DNA of 64,000 nucleotides from JABSOG01 sp041583135 (GCA_041583135.1 JBFHGJ010000006.1:1-64000), one strand, 5' to 3'; counted from the stretch's first letter, positions 50,345 to 60,179 are shown. The notes: a model not told the origin generated them from the letters alone. Numbers and translations are program-made.

Positions 50345-51478
50345 TTAGTGACTATGCAATTGAACGACAGTGGCGTCGCACACCGCCAAAAGGTCTTTTG
50401 GCGCCAATTCGATACTCACCATATTAATGCCGCCTCCGGTTGTCAAAGACGAAAACGACAACAGGCTTTCATCGACGAAGGTATGGTAATTACGCTGACC
50501 AATCGGCGTTACCGCGTCGTTGGGATAGCCGGTCTTGTGCTCAACTTCTTGGGCCGGTAGGACGATCAGTTCGCGCACCGACAGTTTTGCCGCAATGGCC
50601 GCAAGATCAACAGAATTGTCGGCATCGGCAACCACAAACGCGTGGGTATCGCAATCGACGCTTTTGACCAACAAGGTTTGCGTCAAACGCTGCTGTTGTG
50701 TCAGGCCATCGACAAAGTTTTGATAGTCGCGACGCTTTAGATGACGATGAATTTGATAATCGGCCTGATGCTCGTCCAGCGCACTCAACACCTGCGGACA
50801 GGCAATATGCAGATCCAAGGGAATGCCAAATTTTTTGGCATTGGCAATGGCCGCCGGTTTGAAGCGATCGGGAATCGACTCGCTAAAGCGCGACAGATAA
50901 TGCTCTAGGGTAAATGGGTTGTCTTTTAAGAAAAGAATATCCATGTTCATCATTTCGCGGATCACCAGCATCGGCAAAGGACAATGAAGCGGTCTAAAGT
51001 CTTCATTCCACAAGCCACCTTTGTTAGGTGGTGCACTGTGAAATTCGCCTATCATCAAACCGTCAACCACAAAGGCATTTTGCAGTTGCTGCTGAGCCTT
51101 GTCGATTACCTCAAATGAACCATCTGCTGCCAAGTCGGTAAAGCAGATCATCAACGACTTGTATTTGGTATCGCTGCCAGTGGTCGGCGAGAGCTGTTCA
51201 AAACGGGCTTTCTCAGCCATCACGATGGATTTTATTCGCTCTATATCGCCATTACATTGGTAGAACGAAATATACAAAGTGTCTTTTTTAATCGCCACCG
51301 GCACCATAGGGCAGATCACACCACGACGGCCAAGGTCTTGATGTGGCTTACATAAAAATTGTTTTAGATAACCCTCGATGGTATCCAAATGCTGCTCATT
51401 GGATTGACTTTGACTTCCCATGTCAACTTCAAGAGGTGTCAGTTGATTAACACACCGTCCATTATTACTTCTGTTCAT
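50345..51478 (-). CDS. DUF6875-like / YbaK-like aminoacyl-tRNA deacylase fusion protein
   Basis: 377-aa cytoplasmic protein between the two system I NRPS genes. The start at 51478 has AAGGG 5 nt upstream; Met20 (51421) is a possible later start. Residues ~28-210 resemble the uncharacterised DUF6875 domain (CKPHQDLGRRGVICPMVPVA near the start, then NEDFRPLHCPLPMLVIREM). Residues ~235-377 resemble the YbaK/ProX deacylase fold: HAFVVADADNSVDLAAIAAK, then KTGYPNDAVTPIGQ, VDESLL, TTGGGINMVSIEL and a final AVCDATVV. YbaK-type proteins hydrolyse mischarged aminoacyl-tRNAs in trans. In an NRPS operon this could protect translation from an unusual amino acid or act on a thioester-bound substrate; both are inferences. 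Gene position suggests it belongs to system I biosynthesis or immunity. Domain calls are by eye. Confidence 0.85.
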   Translation of the reverse strand: MNRSNNGRCVNQLTPLEVDMGSQSQSNEQHLDTIEGYLKQFLCKPHQDLGRRGVICPMVPVAIKKDTLYISFYQCNGDIERIKSIVMAEKARFEQLSPTTGSDTKYKSLMICFTDLAADGSFEVIDKAQQQLQNAFVVDGLMIGEFHSAPPNKGGLWNEDFRPLHCPLPMLVIREMMNMDILFLKDNPFTLEHYLSRFSESIPDRFKPAAIANAKKFGIPLDLHIACPQVLSALDEHQADYQIHRHLKRRDYQNFVDGLTQQQRLTQTLLVKSVDCDTHAFVVADADNSVDLAAIAAKLSVRELIVLPAQEVEHKTGYPNDAVTPIGQRNYHTFVDESLLSFSSLTTGGGINMVSIELAPKDLLAVCDATVVQLHSH

Positions 51479-51589
51479 AATTACCCTTATTACCTATTTA
51501 TGACCACCCTAGCAGTGGTTACAATTGAACATCCTAAATCACCCAAACCCAAGCAACACATCCACTCAAGTTCAGGTGTCGTAAATACA
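51479..51589. other. Short intergenic gap inside the system I operon
   Basis: This 111-bp AT-rich gap lies between the first NRPS gene and the DUF6875/YbaK gene. It carries the AAGGG ribosome-binding site of the latter (around 51484-51488). No convincing terminator was seen, so read-through within one operon is likely. Confidence 0.5.
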
Positions 51590-54500
51590 TTAAAACTCAA
51601 ACATATCGACGTCTTCGTCTGACGATGCTTCCTCACTTGCGCCATCATCGTTCAAAACCCCGTCGATGAGCGCCGCCAGCTGAGCGATGGTCGGTTGGGC
51701 AAAGATGTCGAAAATTTCGAGTCTGACACCAAACGACGCTTGAATTTGCATCAACAGTTTAAGTACCAGCAAGGATTGGCCACCGATCATGAAGAAGTCA
51801 TCATCAATACTGATGTCTTGCTCGCCCATTAGCTCTTGCCAGACAGCATGTAACGCTTTCTCGGTTTCACTTTCGGGCAACTTGATTTGCGTGTTTTGCT
51901 CGGCACTGCTTTGCATCGCCAAAAGCGCAGCGACATCAAGTTTGCCGTTGGTGTTAACCGCAATAGTGTCTACCGGGATGATCTGAGCGGGCACCATATG
52001 CTGTGGCAAGGTTTGCGCGATTCGGTCAAACAGGCCCGGCTGTTGCTCCACCTGATTTGGCGAAAATACCACATAGGCGACTATCTTTTGATTCTCACCG
52101 GCTTCATTGACCAGCACCGCTGCCTGATCCACCGTATCATCGAGCAACAAGGTATTTTTGATCTCATCGAGTTCAATCCGCATACCGCGAATTTTCACTT
52201 GTGAGTCTTTACGGCCAAGGTAGATGACGTTGCCATCAGCCATTACCCGCACGATATCACCGGTGCGATACAATTTCTGACAATCGTCTTGCGCTTTAGC
52301 AAATGGGTTGTCGATAAAATGCTTAGCGGTCAACTCTGGCTTGTTTAAGTAGCCGCGAGCCAAACCGGCACCACCGATACATAACTCACCGGGCATCCCC
52401 ACAGGTGCTATCATGTTGTGCTCATTGAGCACGTATAACTGAGTATTTTGAATTGCGCGACCGATACAGTTGGCGACACCGGTTTTGGCGTAGTCGATAC
52501 ATTGCACCGATGAGATAGTCGTTTCCGTCGGCCCATATTTATTGATCAGCCGTTCGCCCCACAATGCCAACAAGTCGGCACTGAGCGGCTCGCCACCGCT
52601 TACTACGCGGCGAATAGTCTGACTGTCAAAGTCATTGCCTAGGGCCGTCAGATAACTTGGCGTGCCATGTAAATGGGTGACTTTTTCGGCTTCAATCAGG
52701 GCGCTCAAACGGTTCGGTTGTTTGATGTCATCCATCGATGGAATGACCAAAGTGCCGCCATTGAGTAACGCGTTAAACAATTGCTCTTGTGATGCGTCAA
52801 ACACGTACGAAGCCAACCACAACACCTTTTCGTCGTCAGACAACGACAGCGCTTTGGCCTGATTGTCGATATAGTTGAGCACGCTATGGTGCTCAACCAT
52901 GACCCCTTTAGGCTCGCCACTGGTGCCTGAGGTATAGATGACATATGCCAAATCATTGGCACTGCCCCTAGCGGCACGAACATTGATATACTCAGGCGCT
53001 GTTGCAAGGGCCTGTTCTACACTGATATGACAAGTGGTATTGGCGCTTTCGCTGTCTTCCAATTGCCATTGTTCCAATGTCGTCAAATGTTGCGTTTCAG
53101 TCAATATCAGTGAAATGGCACTGTCTTTAACAATATATTGGGTTCTGAGTTTAGGATAATCGGTCGCCATCGACACATAGCAGCCACCGGCTTTCAAGAC
53201 CGCTAAAATCGCCACCACCATGTCAAAGCCACGTTCAAAATACAATCCGATAAAGCTATCGGGCTGAACGCCTTGTCCTGTGGTTTGCACATAATGTTGC
53301 ACTATCACGCCAGCCAACTGATCGGCTTTGTGATTGAGCTCGCGATAGCTCATCGAGCGACCTTCAAATCGCAGCGCTACCTGCTCAGGTGTCGCCAGCA
53401 CTTGTTTTTCGAACTTACTGTGTAGCGTCCCGGCGTAATAAGGCACTAAGTCCGGTTTGGCGTAGGCTTTGATCTGCTCGGCCTTAGCTTCGCTAAGCAG
53501 CGGAATGTCATTGACCGAATCAAAGCGCCGCTCGGTCAGCATCACCATAAGATAATGCAGACTTTCCGCCATAGAGCGGATCGTATTTTCATCAAACAGA
53601 CTGCTATTGTATTCCCACTCAAGGGTCAATCCCTGCTCGTGGTTAAGTCCGCTCAAGGTTAAATCAAACTTGGCAAGGCGCTCTTTTTGCGGCAATTCGC
53701 TGACCTTGATCCCGGCAAAATCAAACTCTGGCGCAGTTTGGTCTTGCAGCACAAACCACAACTGATAAATCGGGTTGAAACTCAAATCTCGCGCAGGCTT
53801 TAAGTCTTCGATAATGGCGTCGAACGGCAAGTGTTGATGTTCTAAAGCCGCCAGCAAACGTTGCTTGTTGCGCTTGAGCAATTCGGCAAAATCTATCTCA
53901 CCGGACAGATCGCTTCGTAACACCAACGTATTGACGAAAAAGCCCATGACCTGTGCCAAACCATCAACTTCGCGATTGGCGACAGGCGAGCCGACAACGA
54001 TATCGGTTTCACCAGAGTAGCGAGACAACAATAGCGCATACAAACTCTCAAGCACCATAAACAGTGTCGCCTGATGTTCTTGTCCCAGCAACAAAAGCTT
54101 GTTTCTCAATTGCCCATCAATGTGTTGGCGATAACAGCGGCCTTGGTTGTTTTGCACTGCACTTCTTGGATGGTCCAAAGGCAGGCTATGCAACTGTGGA
54201 ATACCGGCCAACTGACCGCGCCAATAGGCCAAAGCAGTCTCTAATGTTTCGCCGCTTAACCATTGACGTTGCCATGCGGCATAATCGGCAAATTGCAGTT
54301 TAACCGGCGCCAGTTCAGGGGGCTGTCCATTGAGTGCTAGGTCATACAGCGTTGACAATTCATTGATGAAGATCTCCATCGACCAACCGTCACTGATAAT
54401 GTGATGTTGAGTGATGGCCAATACATATTGCTGCTCACCGGTTTGAATTAGGCTGGCGCGGATCAGTTGGTCGGCGCTTAAATCAAACAAATATTGACCG

Positions 54501-57500
54501 TCCCGGCGTAAATGCTCTGCCAATTGAGCGTCACTGGCCTGAGCAAAATCCACCAAGGCCAATTCAAACGCCTCAATGGGATGGGTGGTTTGCATCGGTT
54601 CGCCGTCAATCTCGACAAAACGCGTACGCAACACTTCATGACGAGCCAGTAACGCCTTATAGGCATGTTGTAATGCCGCGACGTTAAGTTCGCCTGTGAG
54701 CGCGACATGGTAAGGAATGTTGTAAGTCGCCGAGCGGCCGTTTAGCTTATCGACCAGCCACAAGCCTTTTTGGCTGAATGACAAAGGTAAAGGCTGTGCC
54801 CGCGAGGCAACGTCAATCACAGTCACCTCGGCAGCGACGCCATCATTGTTGAGGCGCAAGGATTCAATCAAATGCGCTTGGCTGGCAATGGTATTGGCGT
54901 CAAACAGCTGTCTGACGCTTAAGTTGACGGCAAAACGGTCTTTGATCAAGCGATTGAGCTGAGCGACCAATAGCGAGTGCCCACCGGATTCGAAAAAGCC
55001 CTGGTCGGCACTTAGCCTCTCGTGCTTAAGCAATTGTCGCCACAGCTCGGCCAATGCCAGCTGAATGTCGCCTGTCGGCGCCACATACGCCGCCTGATGG
55101 ATCTCATCAAGACCCGGCTGATAAAGCGCCTTGGTGTCTAGCTTACCATTGGCAGTCAAAGGCAGTTTATCCATGGCGATGAACGCCGCAGGCACCATGT
55201 ATGATGGTAACTTCTGGCTCAAAAATGCCCGTAGGCGTTTATCGTCGATATCATGCGAGGCAACATAATAGCCCAACAAATATTTGCTGCCTTGCTGTTC
55301 ACATAACAGCACTTTGGCTTCAACAATGCCGGAAAATTCCGCGATTTTGGCCGCAATTTCATCGGTTTCAATCCTAAAGCCACGAATTTTGACCTGCTCA
55401 TCTACCCGGGCGACAAAATCGACCACAGGGTTTTGGCCGCTATCTTGGGTCAACCTCACCAAGTCGCCAGTTCGATACCAACGCTGCTCGGTTTTACCTT
55501 CACTGCCGGGCAAGGTAATAAATTTTTCCGCCGTTGCTTGTTCAAGGTTTAGATAGCCCAGAGCAACGCCCTGCCCCGATACCAGCAGCTCACCGGCAAC
55601 GCCCAAAGGTTGGCGCTGCATAGCCTGATTGACGATGGCAAATTCAGTGGCGCTTACCGGCAAACCGATAGGAATAGCACGGTTGACATCAAAATCTCTT
55701 GGTACGGCGTAGTAACTGGTCAAGATGGTATTTTCAGTAGGTCCGTAGTGATTACAAACCACCACATCACTGTCCACATCGTAAAGCTGCCTAATCGCAT
55801 TGCCGGGGAGCTTTTCACCGCCGACCACTATCATGCGTAGTCCGCTTTTACCTGATAAGGTCTGCACCCAGGCTTCAAACAAGGACGCGGTTAAGGTTAA
55901 AGTATTGATTTGATATTGCGCGATCATTTGCGCAATTAAAGTGAAATCTGGCTTATGCTCGGGATAAATCACCAAGCGACCGCCATGCAGCAATGGGCCA
56001 AAAATTTCAAGCACCGCCGCGTCAAAGGCGACATTAATGCTTTGCAACATCACAGTATCGCCGTCATACCCCATATCTGAGGGGTTGTGAAGCAATCGGG
56101 TCATCCCCTGATGGGCGACCAACACCCCTTTTGGTTGACCGGTAGAGCCTGAGGTATAGATGACATAGGCAATATCCTCAGGTGAAACTTGCGGCAATGT
56201 CAGCTGCAACGGCGCTGCGCTGCTCAGTTTTGCCCTTAGCTCAGCGCTATCGAGGCAAACCAATGCAATATTTAATGGCGCCAGACGCTCAGTCAAACAT
56301 GACTCAGTTAATACCACGCTGACCCCAGCGTCATTGAGCATATAGCTCAGTCGCTCGTTTGGCTGCGCAGGGTCGAGTGGCACATACGCCGCGCCTGACT
56401 TAAATATCGCCAACATGGCCACAACCATCTGTGGACTCCGATCAAAGCACAACCCCAGTCGCTCCCCGGGTTTAACGCCTTGTTCAATCAGATGCTGCGC
56501 CAGTTGATCTGACTGCTTATCAAGCTGCGCATAGCTCAAGCAGCTTTCTTGAGATTGGCACTTACCAATGAGCGCGACCTTGTCGCCAGCAGCCGCTGCA
56601 CGCTGGGTAAACAAATGATGAATGCACTCACGCTTCTCAACTTCTTGATAAGGCAATAATGCACTTAATCCCTGCTCATCTTCAGCACTCATCATTGGCA
56701 ATGACATAATGCCCGATTGTGGAGCGCAAACGATGTTGCCAAGTAACGTCACAAAGCAGCGATTAAGCCGTTCAATAGTGGCTTGGGTAAAGATATCGCT
56801 GTTGTATTCCCACTCCAAACGAATGCCGTCGGCTTTTGGTACTGCGTTCAAGGTGATATCAAAACGCGAACTATCAGCAGGTGCAAGTACGGCTTGGGCG
56901 TCTACACCGCCTAAGTTGAGGGCAAAATCCTGGTTGTTTTGCAACACAAACATCACTTGAATGAGAGCCGAATAGGCACTGTTTCTTTCAGGGTTTAGGG
57001 TTTCAACCAAGCGTTCAAAAGGCAGCCCTGAATGCTCAAACGCCTCTAAAATGGTGGTTCTGTTACGCAACAATAAATCGCTAAACGCCGGGTTGTCAGA
57101 TACATTGGTGCGTAAAACAACGGTATTGACGAAACACCCGACCAAATCGTTAAGCTGTGATAACGGTCTATTGGCAACCGGCGATCCCATCACGATATCG
57201 CTATCACCACTAAAGCGGGCCAGCAAGACGGCAAAACAGCTTTGCAAGGTCATGAACAACGTGGCGTTGAAGGTCAAACCCAAGGAGGTCAAATCATTGA
57301 CCAAACGCGCATCAAGCTCACCATAATAGCTATTGCCCCTTAGAGAAGGCTGAGAAGGCCGCTTACTGTCCAGCGGTAGATTGTGCACATCAGGTATATC
57401 GGCCAATTGCTCACGCCAATATGCCGAGTGTTTGGCCATTAGTGCCTCGTCGGCTTTGACAACTTCTTCTTGCTGCTGCCACAAACAATAGTCGCGATAC

Positions 57501-59857
57501 TGAATCGACATTGGCTCAAGTACATTGTGGTCGTTTTGACCGTTGTAAAGTGCGGTCAACTCGTTGATCAGCAAGGCCACCGCCCAGCCGTCGGCAGCGA
57601 TATGATGAACATTGATCAGCAACAACGATGACCGCTTAGAAAACTGATATAAACTGGCGCGCAGCATATAGTCGTGCTCTAAATCAAATACCTGATTTTT
57701 CTCTTGTTTGAGCAGCGACTGAACCATTTCGTCGTGGGCAGCGGTTGTCGTCGCCGCCACTTGATGATTGAGTGCAAATGCGTCTGAGGCTTGCACCCGC
57801 TGAGTGACAACCCCGGTTGCATCACTATAAGTTGTACGCAAAATTTGATGGCGCTCAACCAAGCGTTTAAATGCCGTATTCAAACGCTCAACATCGACAG
57901 CCCCACTGAGCAAATAGCCATAGACTATGTTGTAGCCGACATCCTGTTGATTAAGTTGTTGGTTAAACCAAAACCGTTGCTGGGTCGCCGACAATGGCGC
58001 AAGTTGCTGTTCATCATGGCTTACAATCGCCGGCAAACTCGCTGTTTTGGCACTATTGTCGATGCGTTGCGCCATGGCACGGATGGTTTTGAGTTCGAGA
58101 ATATCGCCAATGGTCAGGCTCACCGCAAAGGTGCTGGCGATAAGACCAATGAGTTTTGCAGCCAGCAATGAATGACCGCCAAGGGCGAGAAAATCGGCGC
58201 TCACACTGATCTGCTCAATATCCAGCAACTGCTGCCAAAGCGCGGCCAACTGGCTTTCAGTGTTTGTCTGAGGCGCCTGATAATCACCTTGGCGACTGTC
58301 GGCGGCGGTAGGTTTGGGGAATTTAGTTGGGTCTACCTTACCATTGGTATTCAGTGGCAGTTCGTTTAACACAACAATGGCAGAGGGGATCATGTAACCC
58401 GGTAGTCTGCCCTCAAGATGGCAATATAAAGATTCGAGTAGCTCACCCTTATCCGCATTCCCAGTCTTTACATCGTCTTTAGACAACGCCGCAACATAGG
58501 CAACCAAGCTGTTGTCACCGTCATGTTCACGTTTAAACACCCAAGCGTCGGCAATGGCCGAATGGTTGCGAAGACAAGTCTGAATTTCCGACAGTTCAAT
58601 TCTAAAGCCACGAATTTTTACCTGCTTATCGACACGCTTAACAAACACCAATTGTCCGTCGTCACGGCGGTAAACCAAGTCACCGGTCTTATAGACTCGG
58701 CGTGTGGTGCCATCTTTAGTGGTCAAGTCGATAAAGGTTTTGTGATTGAGTTCGTCGTTTTGCCAATAACCCAATGACAGCTGTTCGCCACCTAAGTACA
58801 ACTCACCGGTTTGGCCATCTTCGATTATATGTCCGTCGCCATCGAGCACATAGTCTTCAACGCCGCGCAAAGGTTCACCAATCGGCACTTGTCCGGTGTT
58901 TTTGACATCATTCAAATCGATTTCACCATAGGTGCTAAAGGCGGTGTTTTCAGTCGGGCCATAGGCGTTGATAAGGCGCTTTGGTCGTTGTCCGTTAAGC
59001 ACCAATGTCACTGCGGCCAACGATGCTTTTTCGCCGGCAAACAACACCAAATCGACAGAGGCAAAGCAGTCCGGACACTCATGGGCGATGCGATTGAACA
59101 AGGCGGTGGTGACAAATAGGGTGTCGATTTTTGACTGTACCAGACAATCTTGCAAAGCCGCAGGCGTAAGCAGAGTTTCGGTATCGATAACCACCAAGGT
59201 CGCACCATTGATTAAGGTGCCCCAAATCTCGAAGGTGGCGACATCAAACGACACACTAGAGGTATGAGCGACGATATTGCTTTGCGCAATTTTGGTATAG
59301 GGCTGATCTTTGGCCAAATTCACAATGGCATGATGACCAATCACCACCCCTTTTGGCACCCCACTGGTGCCTGAGGTATACATGATATAGGCGCGGTGTT
59401 GCTCGGGCGGAGACAACTCAACCGCTGGGTTCTCAGCGGATTGCTGTGACAACGCGGTTTTTAGCTCAGGTGCATTGAAATCGACAATGGTGGTATGTTC
59501 AAACGCTATGGTTTGTGCCGCACTTGAGAGGATCAGCTGCGCTTTGCTGTCGGCAACCATCATCGCCAATCGAGGTGCAGGGTTCATGGGATCTAAAGGC
59601 AAATATTGCGCGCCGGTTTTCAATATCGCCAACATCACTATCACGGTATCGACCGAGCGAGTCATGTGCACCGCAACCGTTGCTTCAGGTGTCACCTGAT
59701 GATGCTCGACCAAATAGTGAGCAAGTTGATTGGCTTGATGGTTTAATTGCTGATAAGTCAGCTCGAATGTCGCACTTTTGATGGCAATGTGGTTGGGAGT
59801 TGCAGCAGCTTGCGCCTCGACGCAAGTATGAACGTGTGAATAGACCGATGATCTCAC
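51590..59857 (-). CDS. NRPS, system I first subunit, 3 modules with no leading C domain
   Basis: 2755-aa initiating NRPS of system I. The start codon is GTG (59857), chosen because AAGGG lies 8 nt upstream and an in-frame TAA is found five codons before it. Domains, approximate residues: A1 ~20-510 (core ~155), PCP (GGHSLL ~563), C (HHIAADGWA ~750), A2 (~1233), PCP (SGGHSLL ~1628), C (HHIISDGWS ~1815), A3 (~2306), PCP (GGQSLL ~2695). The line therefore begins with a bare A-PCP loading module and should make a peptide with a free N-terminus. Codes: A1 DVFFLAAAFK (aliphatic-looking), A2 DALTVGHILK (partly Asp-like, VGHI), A3 DAEHVGKISK (Glu239, perhaps basic). None matches a standard code I know. 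The tail SSDEDVDMFEF is acidic and ends in Phe, a likely partner for the TubC-like dock of the gene at 50133. Confidence 0.96.
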   Translation of the reverse strand: MRSSVYSHVHTCVEAQAAATPNHIAIKSATFELTYQQLNHQANQLAHYLVEHHQVTPEATVAVHMTRSVDTVIVMLAILKTGAQYLPLDPMNPAPRLAMMVADSKAQLILSSAAQTIAFEHTTIVDFNAPELKTALSQQSAENPAVELSPPEQHRAYIMYTSGTSGVPKGVVIGHHAIVNLAKDQPYTKIAQSNIVAHTSSVSFDVATFEIWGTLINGATLVVIDTETLLTPAALQDCLVQSKIDTLFVTTALFNRIAHECPDCFASVDLVLFAGEKASLAAVTLVLNGQRPKRLINAYGPTENTAFSTYGEIDLNDVKNTGQVPIGEPLRGVEDYVLDGDGHIIEDGQTGELYLGGEQLSLGYWQNDELNHKTFIDLTTKDGTTRRVYKTGDLVYRRDDGQLVFVKRVDKQVKIRGFRIELSEIQTCLRNHSAIADAWVFKREHDGDNSLVAYVAALSKDDVKTGNADKGELLESLYCHLEGRLPGYMIPSAIVVLNELPLNTNGKVDPTKFPKPTAADSRQGDYQAPQTNTESQLAALWQQLLDIEQISVSADFLALGGHSLLAAKLIGLIASTFAVSLTIGDILELKTIRAMAQRIDNSAKTASLPAIVSHDEQQLAPLSATQQRFWFNQQLNQQDVGYNIVYGYLLSGAVDVERLNTAFKRLVERHQILRTTYSDATGVVTQRVQASDAFALNHQVAATTTAAHDEMVQSLLKQEKNQVFDLEHDYMLRASLYQFSKRSSLLLINVHHIAADGWAVALLINELTALYNGQNDHNVLEPMSIQYRDYCLWQQQEEVVKADEALMAKHSAYWREQLADIPDVHNLPLDSKRPSQPSLRGNSYYGELDARLVNDLTSLGLTFNATLFMTLQSCFAVLLARFSGDSDIVMGSPVANRPLSQLNDLVGCFVNTVVLRTNVSDNPAFSDLLLRNRTTILEAFEHSGLPFERLVETLNPERNSAYSALIQVMFVLQNNQDFALNLGGVDAQAVLAPADSSRFDITLNAVPKADGIRLEWEYNSDIFTQATIERLNRCFVTLLGNIVCAPQSGIMSLPMMSAEDEQGLSALLPYQEVEKRECIHHLFTQRAAAAGDKVALIGKCQSQESCLSYAQLDKQSDQLAQHLIEQGVKPGERLGLCFDRSPQMVVAMLAIFKSGAAYVPLDPAQPNERLSYMLNDAGVSVVLTESCLTERLAPLNIALVCLDSAELRAKLSSAAPLQLTLPQVSPEDIAYVIYTSGSTGQPKGVLVAHQGMTRLLHNPSDMGYDGDTVMLQSINVAFDAAVLEIFGPLLHGGRLVIYPEHKPDFTLIAQMIAQYQINTLTLTASLFEAWVQTLSGKSGLRMIVVGGEKLPGNAIRQLYDVDSDVVVCNHYGPTENTILTSYYAVPRDFDVNRAIPIGLPVSATEFAIVNQAMQRQPLGVAGELLVSGQGVALGYLNLEQATAEKFITLPGSEGKTEQRWYRTGDLVRLTQDSGQNPVVDFVARVDEQVKIRGFRIETDEIAAKIAEFSGIVEAKVLLCEQQGSKYLLGYYVASHDIDDKRLRAFLSQKLPSYMVPAAFIAMDKLPLTANGKLDTKALYQPGLDEIHQAAYVAPTGDIQLALAELWRQLLKHERLSADQGFFESGGHSLLVAQLNRLIKDRFAVNLSVRQLFDANTIASQAHLIESLRLNNDGVAAEVTVIDVASRAQPLPLSFSQKGLWLVDKLNGRSATYNIPYHVALTGELNVAALQHAYKALLARHEVLRTRFVEIDGEPMQTTHPIEAFELALVDFAQASDAQLAEHLRRDGQYLFDLSADQLIRASLIQTGEQQYVLAITQHHIISDGWSMEIFINELSTLYDLALNGQPPELAPVKLQFADYAAWQRQWLSGETLETALAYWRGQLAGIPQLHSLPLDHPRSAVQNNQGRCYRQHIDGQLRNKLLLLGQEHQATLFMVLESLYALLLSRYSGETDIVVGSPVANREVDGLAQVMGFFVNTLVLRSDLSGEIDFAELLKRNKQRLLAALEHQHLPFDAIIEDLKPARDLSFNPIYQLWFVLQDQTAPEFDFAGIKVSELPQKERLAKFDLTLSGLNHEQGLTLEWEYNSSLFDENTIRSMAESLHYLMVMLTERRFDSVNDIPLLSEAKAEQIKAYAKPDLVPYYAGTLHSKFEKQVLATPEQVALRFEGRSMSYRELNHKADQLAGVIVQHYVQTTGQGVQPDSFIGLYFERGFDMVVAILAVLKAGGCYVSMATDYPKLRTQYIVKDSAISLILTETQHLTTLEQWQLEDSESANTTCHISVEQALATAPEYINVRAARGSANDLAYVIYTSGTSGEPKGVMVEHHSVLNYIDNQAKALSLSDDEKVLWLASYVFDASQEQLFNALLNGGTLVIPSMDDIKQPNRLSALIEAEKVTHLHGTPSYLTALGNDFDSQTIRRVVSGGEPLSADLLALWGERLINKYGPTETTISSVQCIDYAKTGVANCIGRAIQNTQLYVLNEHNMIAPVGMPGELCIGGAGLARGYLNKPELTAKHFIDNPFAKAQDDCQKLYRTGDIVRVMADGNVIYLGRKDSQVKIRGMRIELDEIKNTLLLDDTVDQAAVLVNEAGENQKIVAYVVFSPNQVEQQPGLFDRIAQTLPQHMVPAQIIPVDTIAVNTNGKLDVAALLAMQSSAEQNTQIKLPESETEKALHAVWQELMGEQDISIDDDFFMIGGQSLLVLKLLMQIQASFGVRLEIFDIFAQPTIAQLAALIDGVLNDDGASEEASSDEDVDMFEF

Positions 59858-60048
59858 AATGATAACCCTTTATAAAAATTTCCAATTCAACTTCAATTCA
59901 GCCAAGGCCCTGACATCCTAGTGTGCAGTGACACTCTGACGCCCCCGCTAAATGAACGAGTTGCAACAATCATTTAACATGACTTAACTTCGATTGTCGC
60001 GCAGTTTATAGTGACGCAGTATATTTTAGACTAACCGCCAAAGTCAAT

Positions 60049-60060
60049 GTTCAGGTACAT
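60049..60060. repeat. Direct repeat copy 1 (GTTCAGGTACAT)
   Basis: First copy of a 12-nt exact direct repeat. It lies on the NRPS-proximal side of the AT-rich promoter-like stretch, 119 bp start-to-start from copy 2. Possible regulator-binding site. Confidence 0.6.
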
Positions 60061-60167
60061 TATTTAACCAAATAAAAAGGTAACTAATTATATTTCAATT
60101 AATTAGCAATTATAAAAACTGCCATCTGATTGATTCACAGACATAAATGGTCACTCGGTGGCACATC

Positions 60168-60179
60168 GTTCAGGTACAT
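60168..60179. repeat. Direct repeat copy 2 (GTTCAGGTACAT)
   Basis: Second copy of the 12-nt exact direct repeat, on the upstream side of the AT-rich stretch as seen from the NRPS gene. The two copies bracket the candidate -10 elements. Confidence 0.6.

Noticed and set aside
49829..50560. 243-aa plus-strand ORF across the start of the terminal NRPS and the end of the YbaK-like gene
   Set aside because: It is antisense to two well-supported coding regions and the intervening gap, with low-complexity Cys/Arg-rich translation and no recognisable family.
850..59781. Dozens of 60-240 aa ORFs on the plus strand and in other frames inside the NRPS genes
   Set aside because: They overlap continuous NRPS domains with clear motifs, have no domain content of their own and usually no ribosome-binding site. 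They are shadows of GC-balanced coding DNA.
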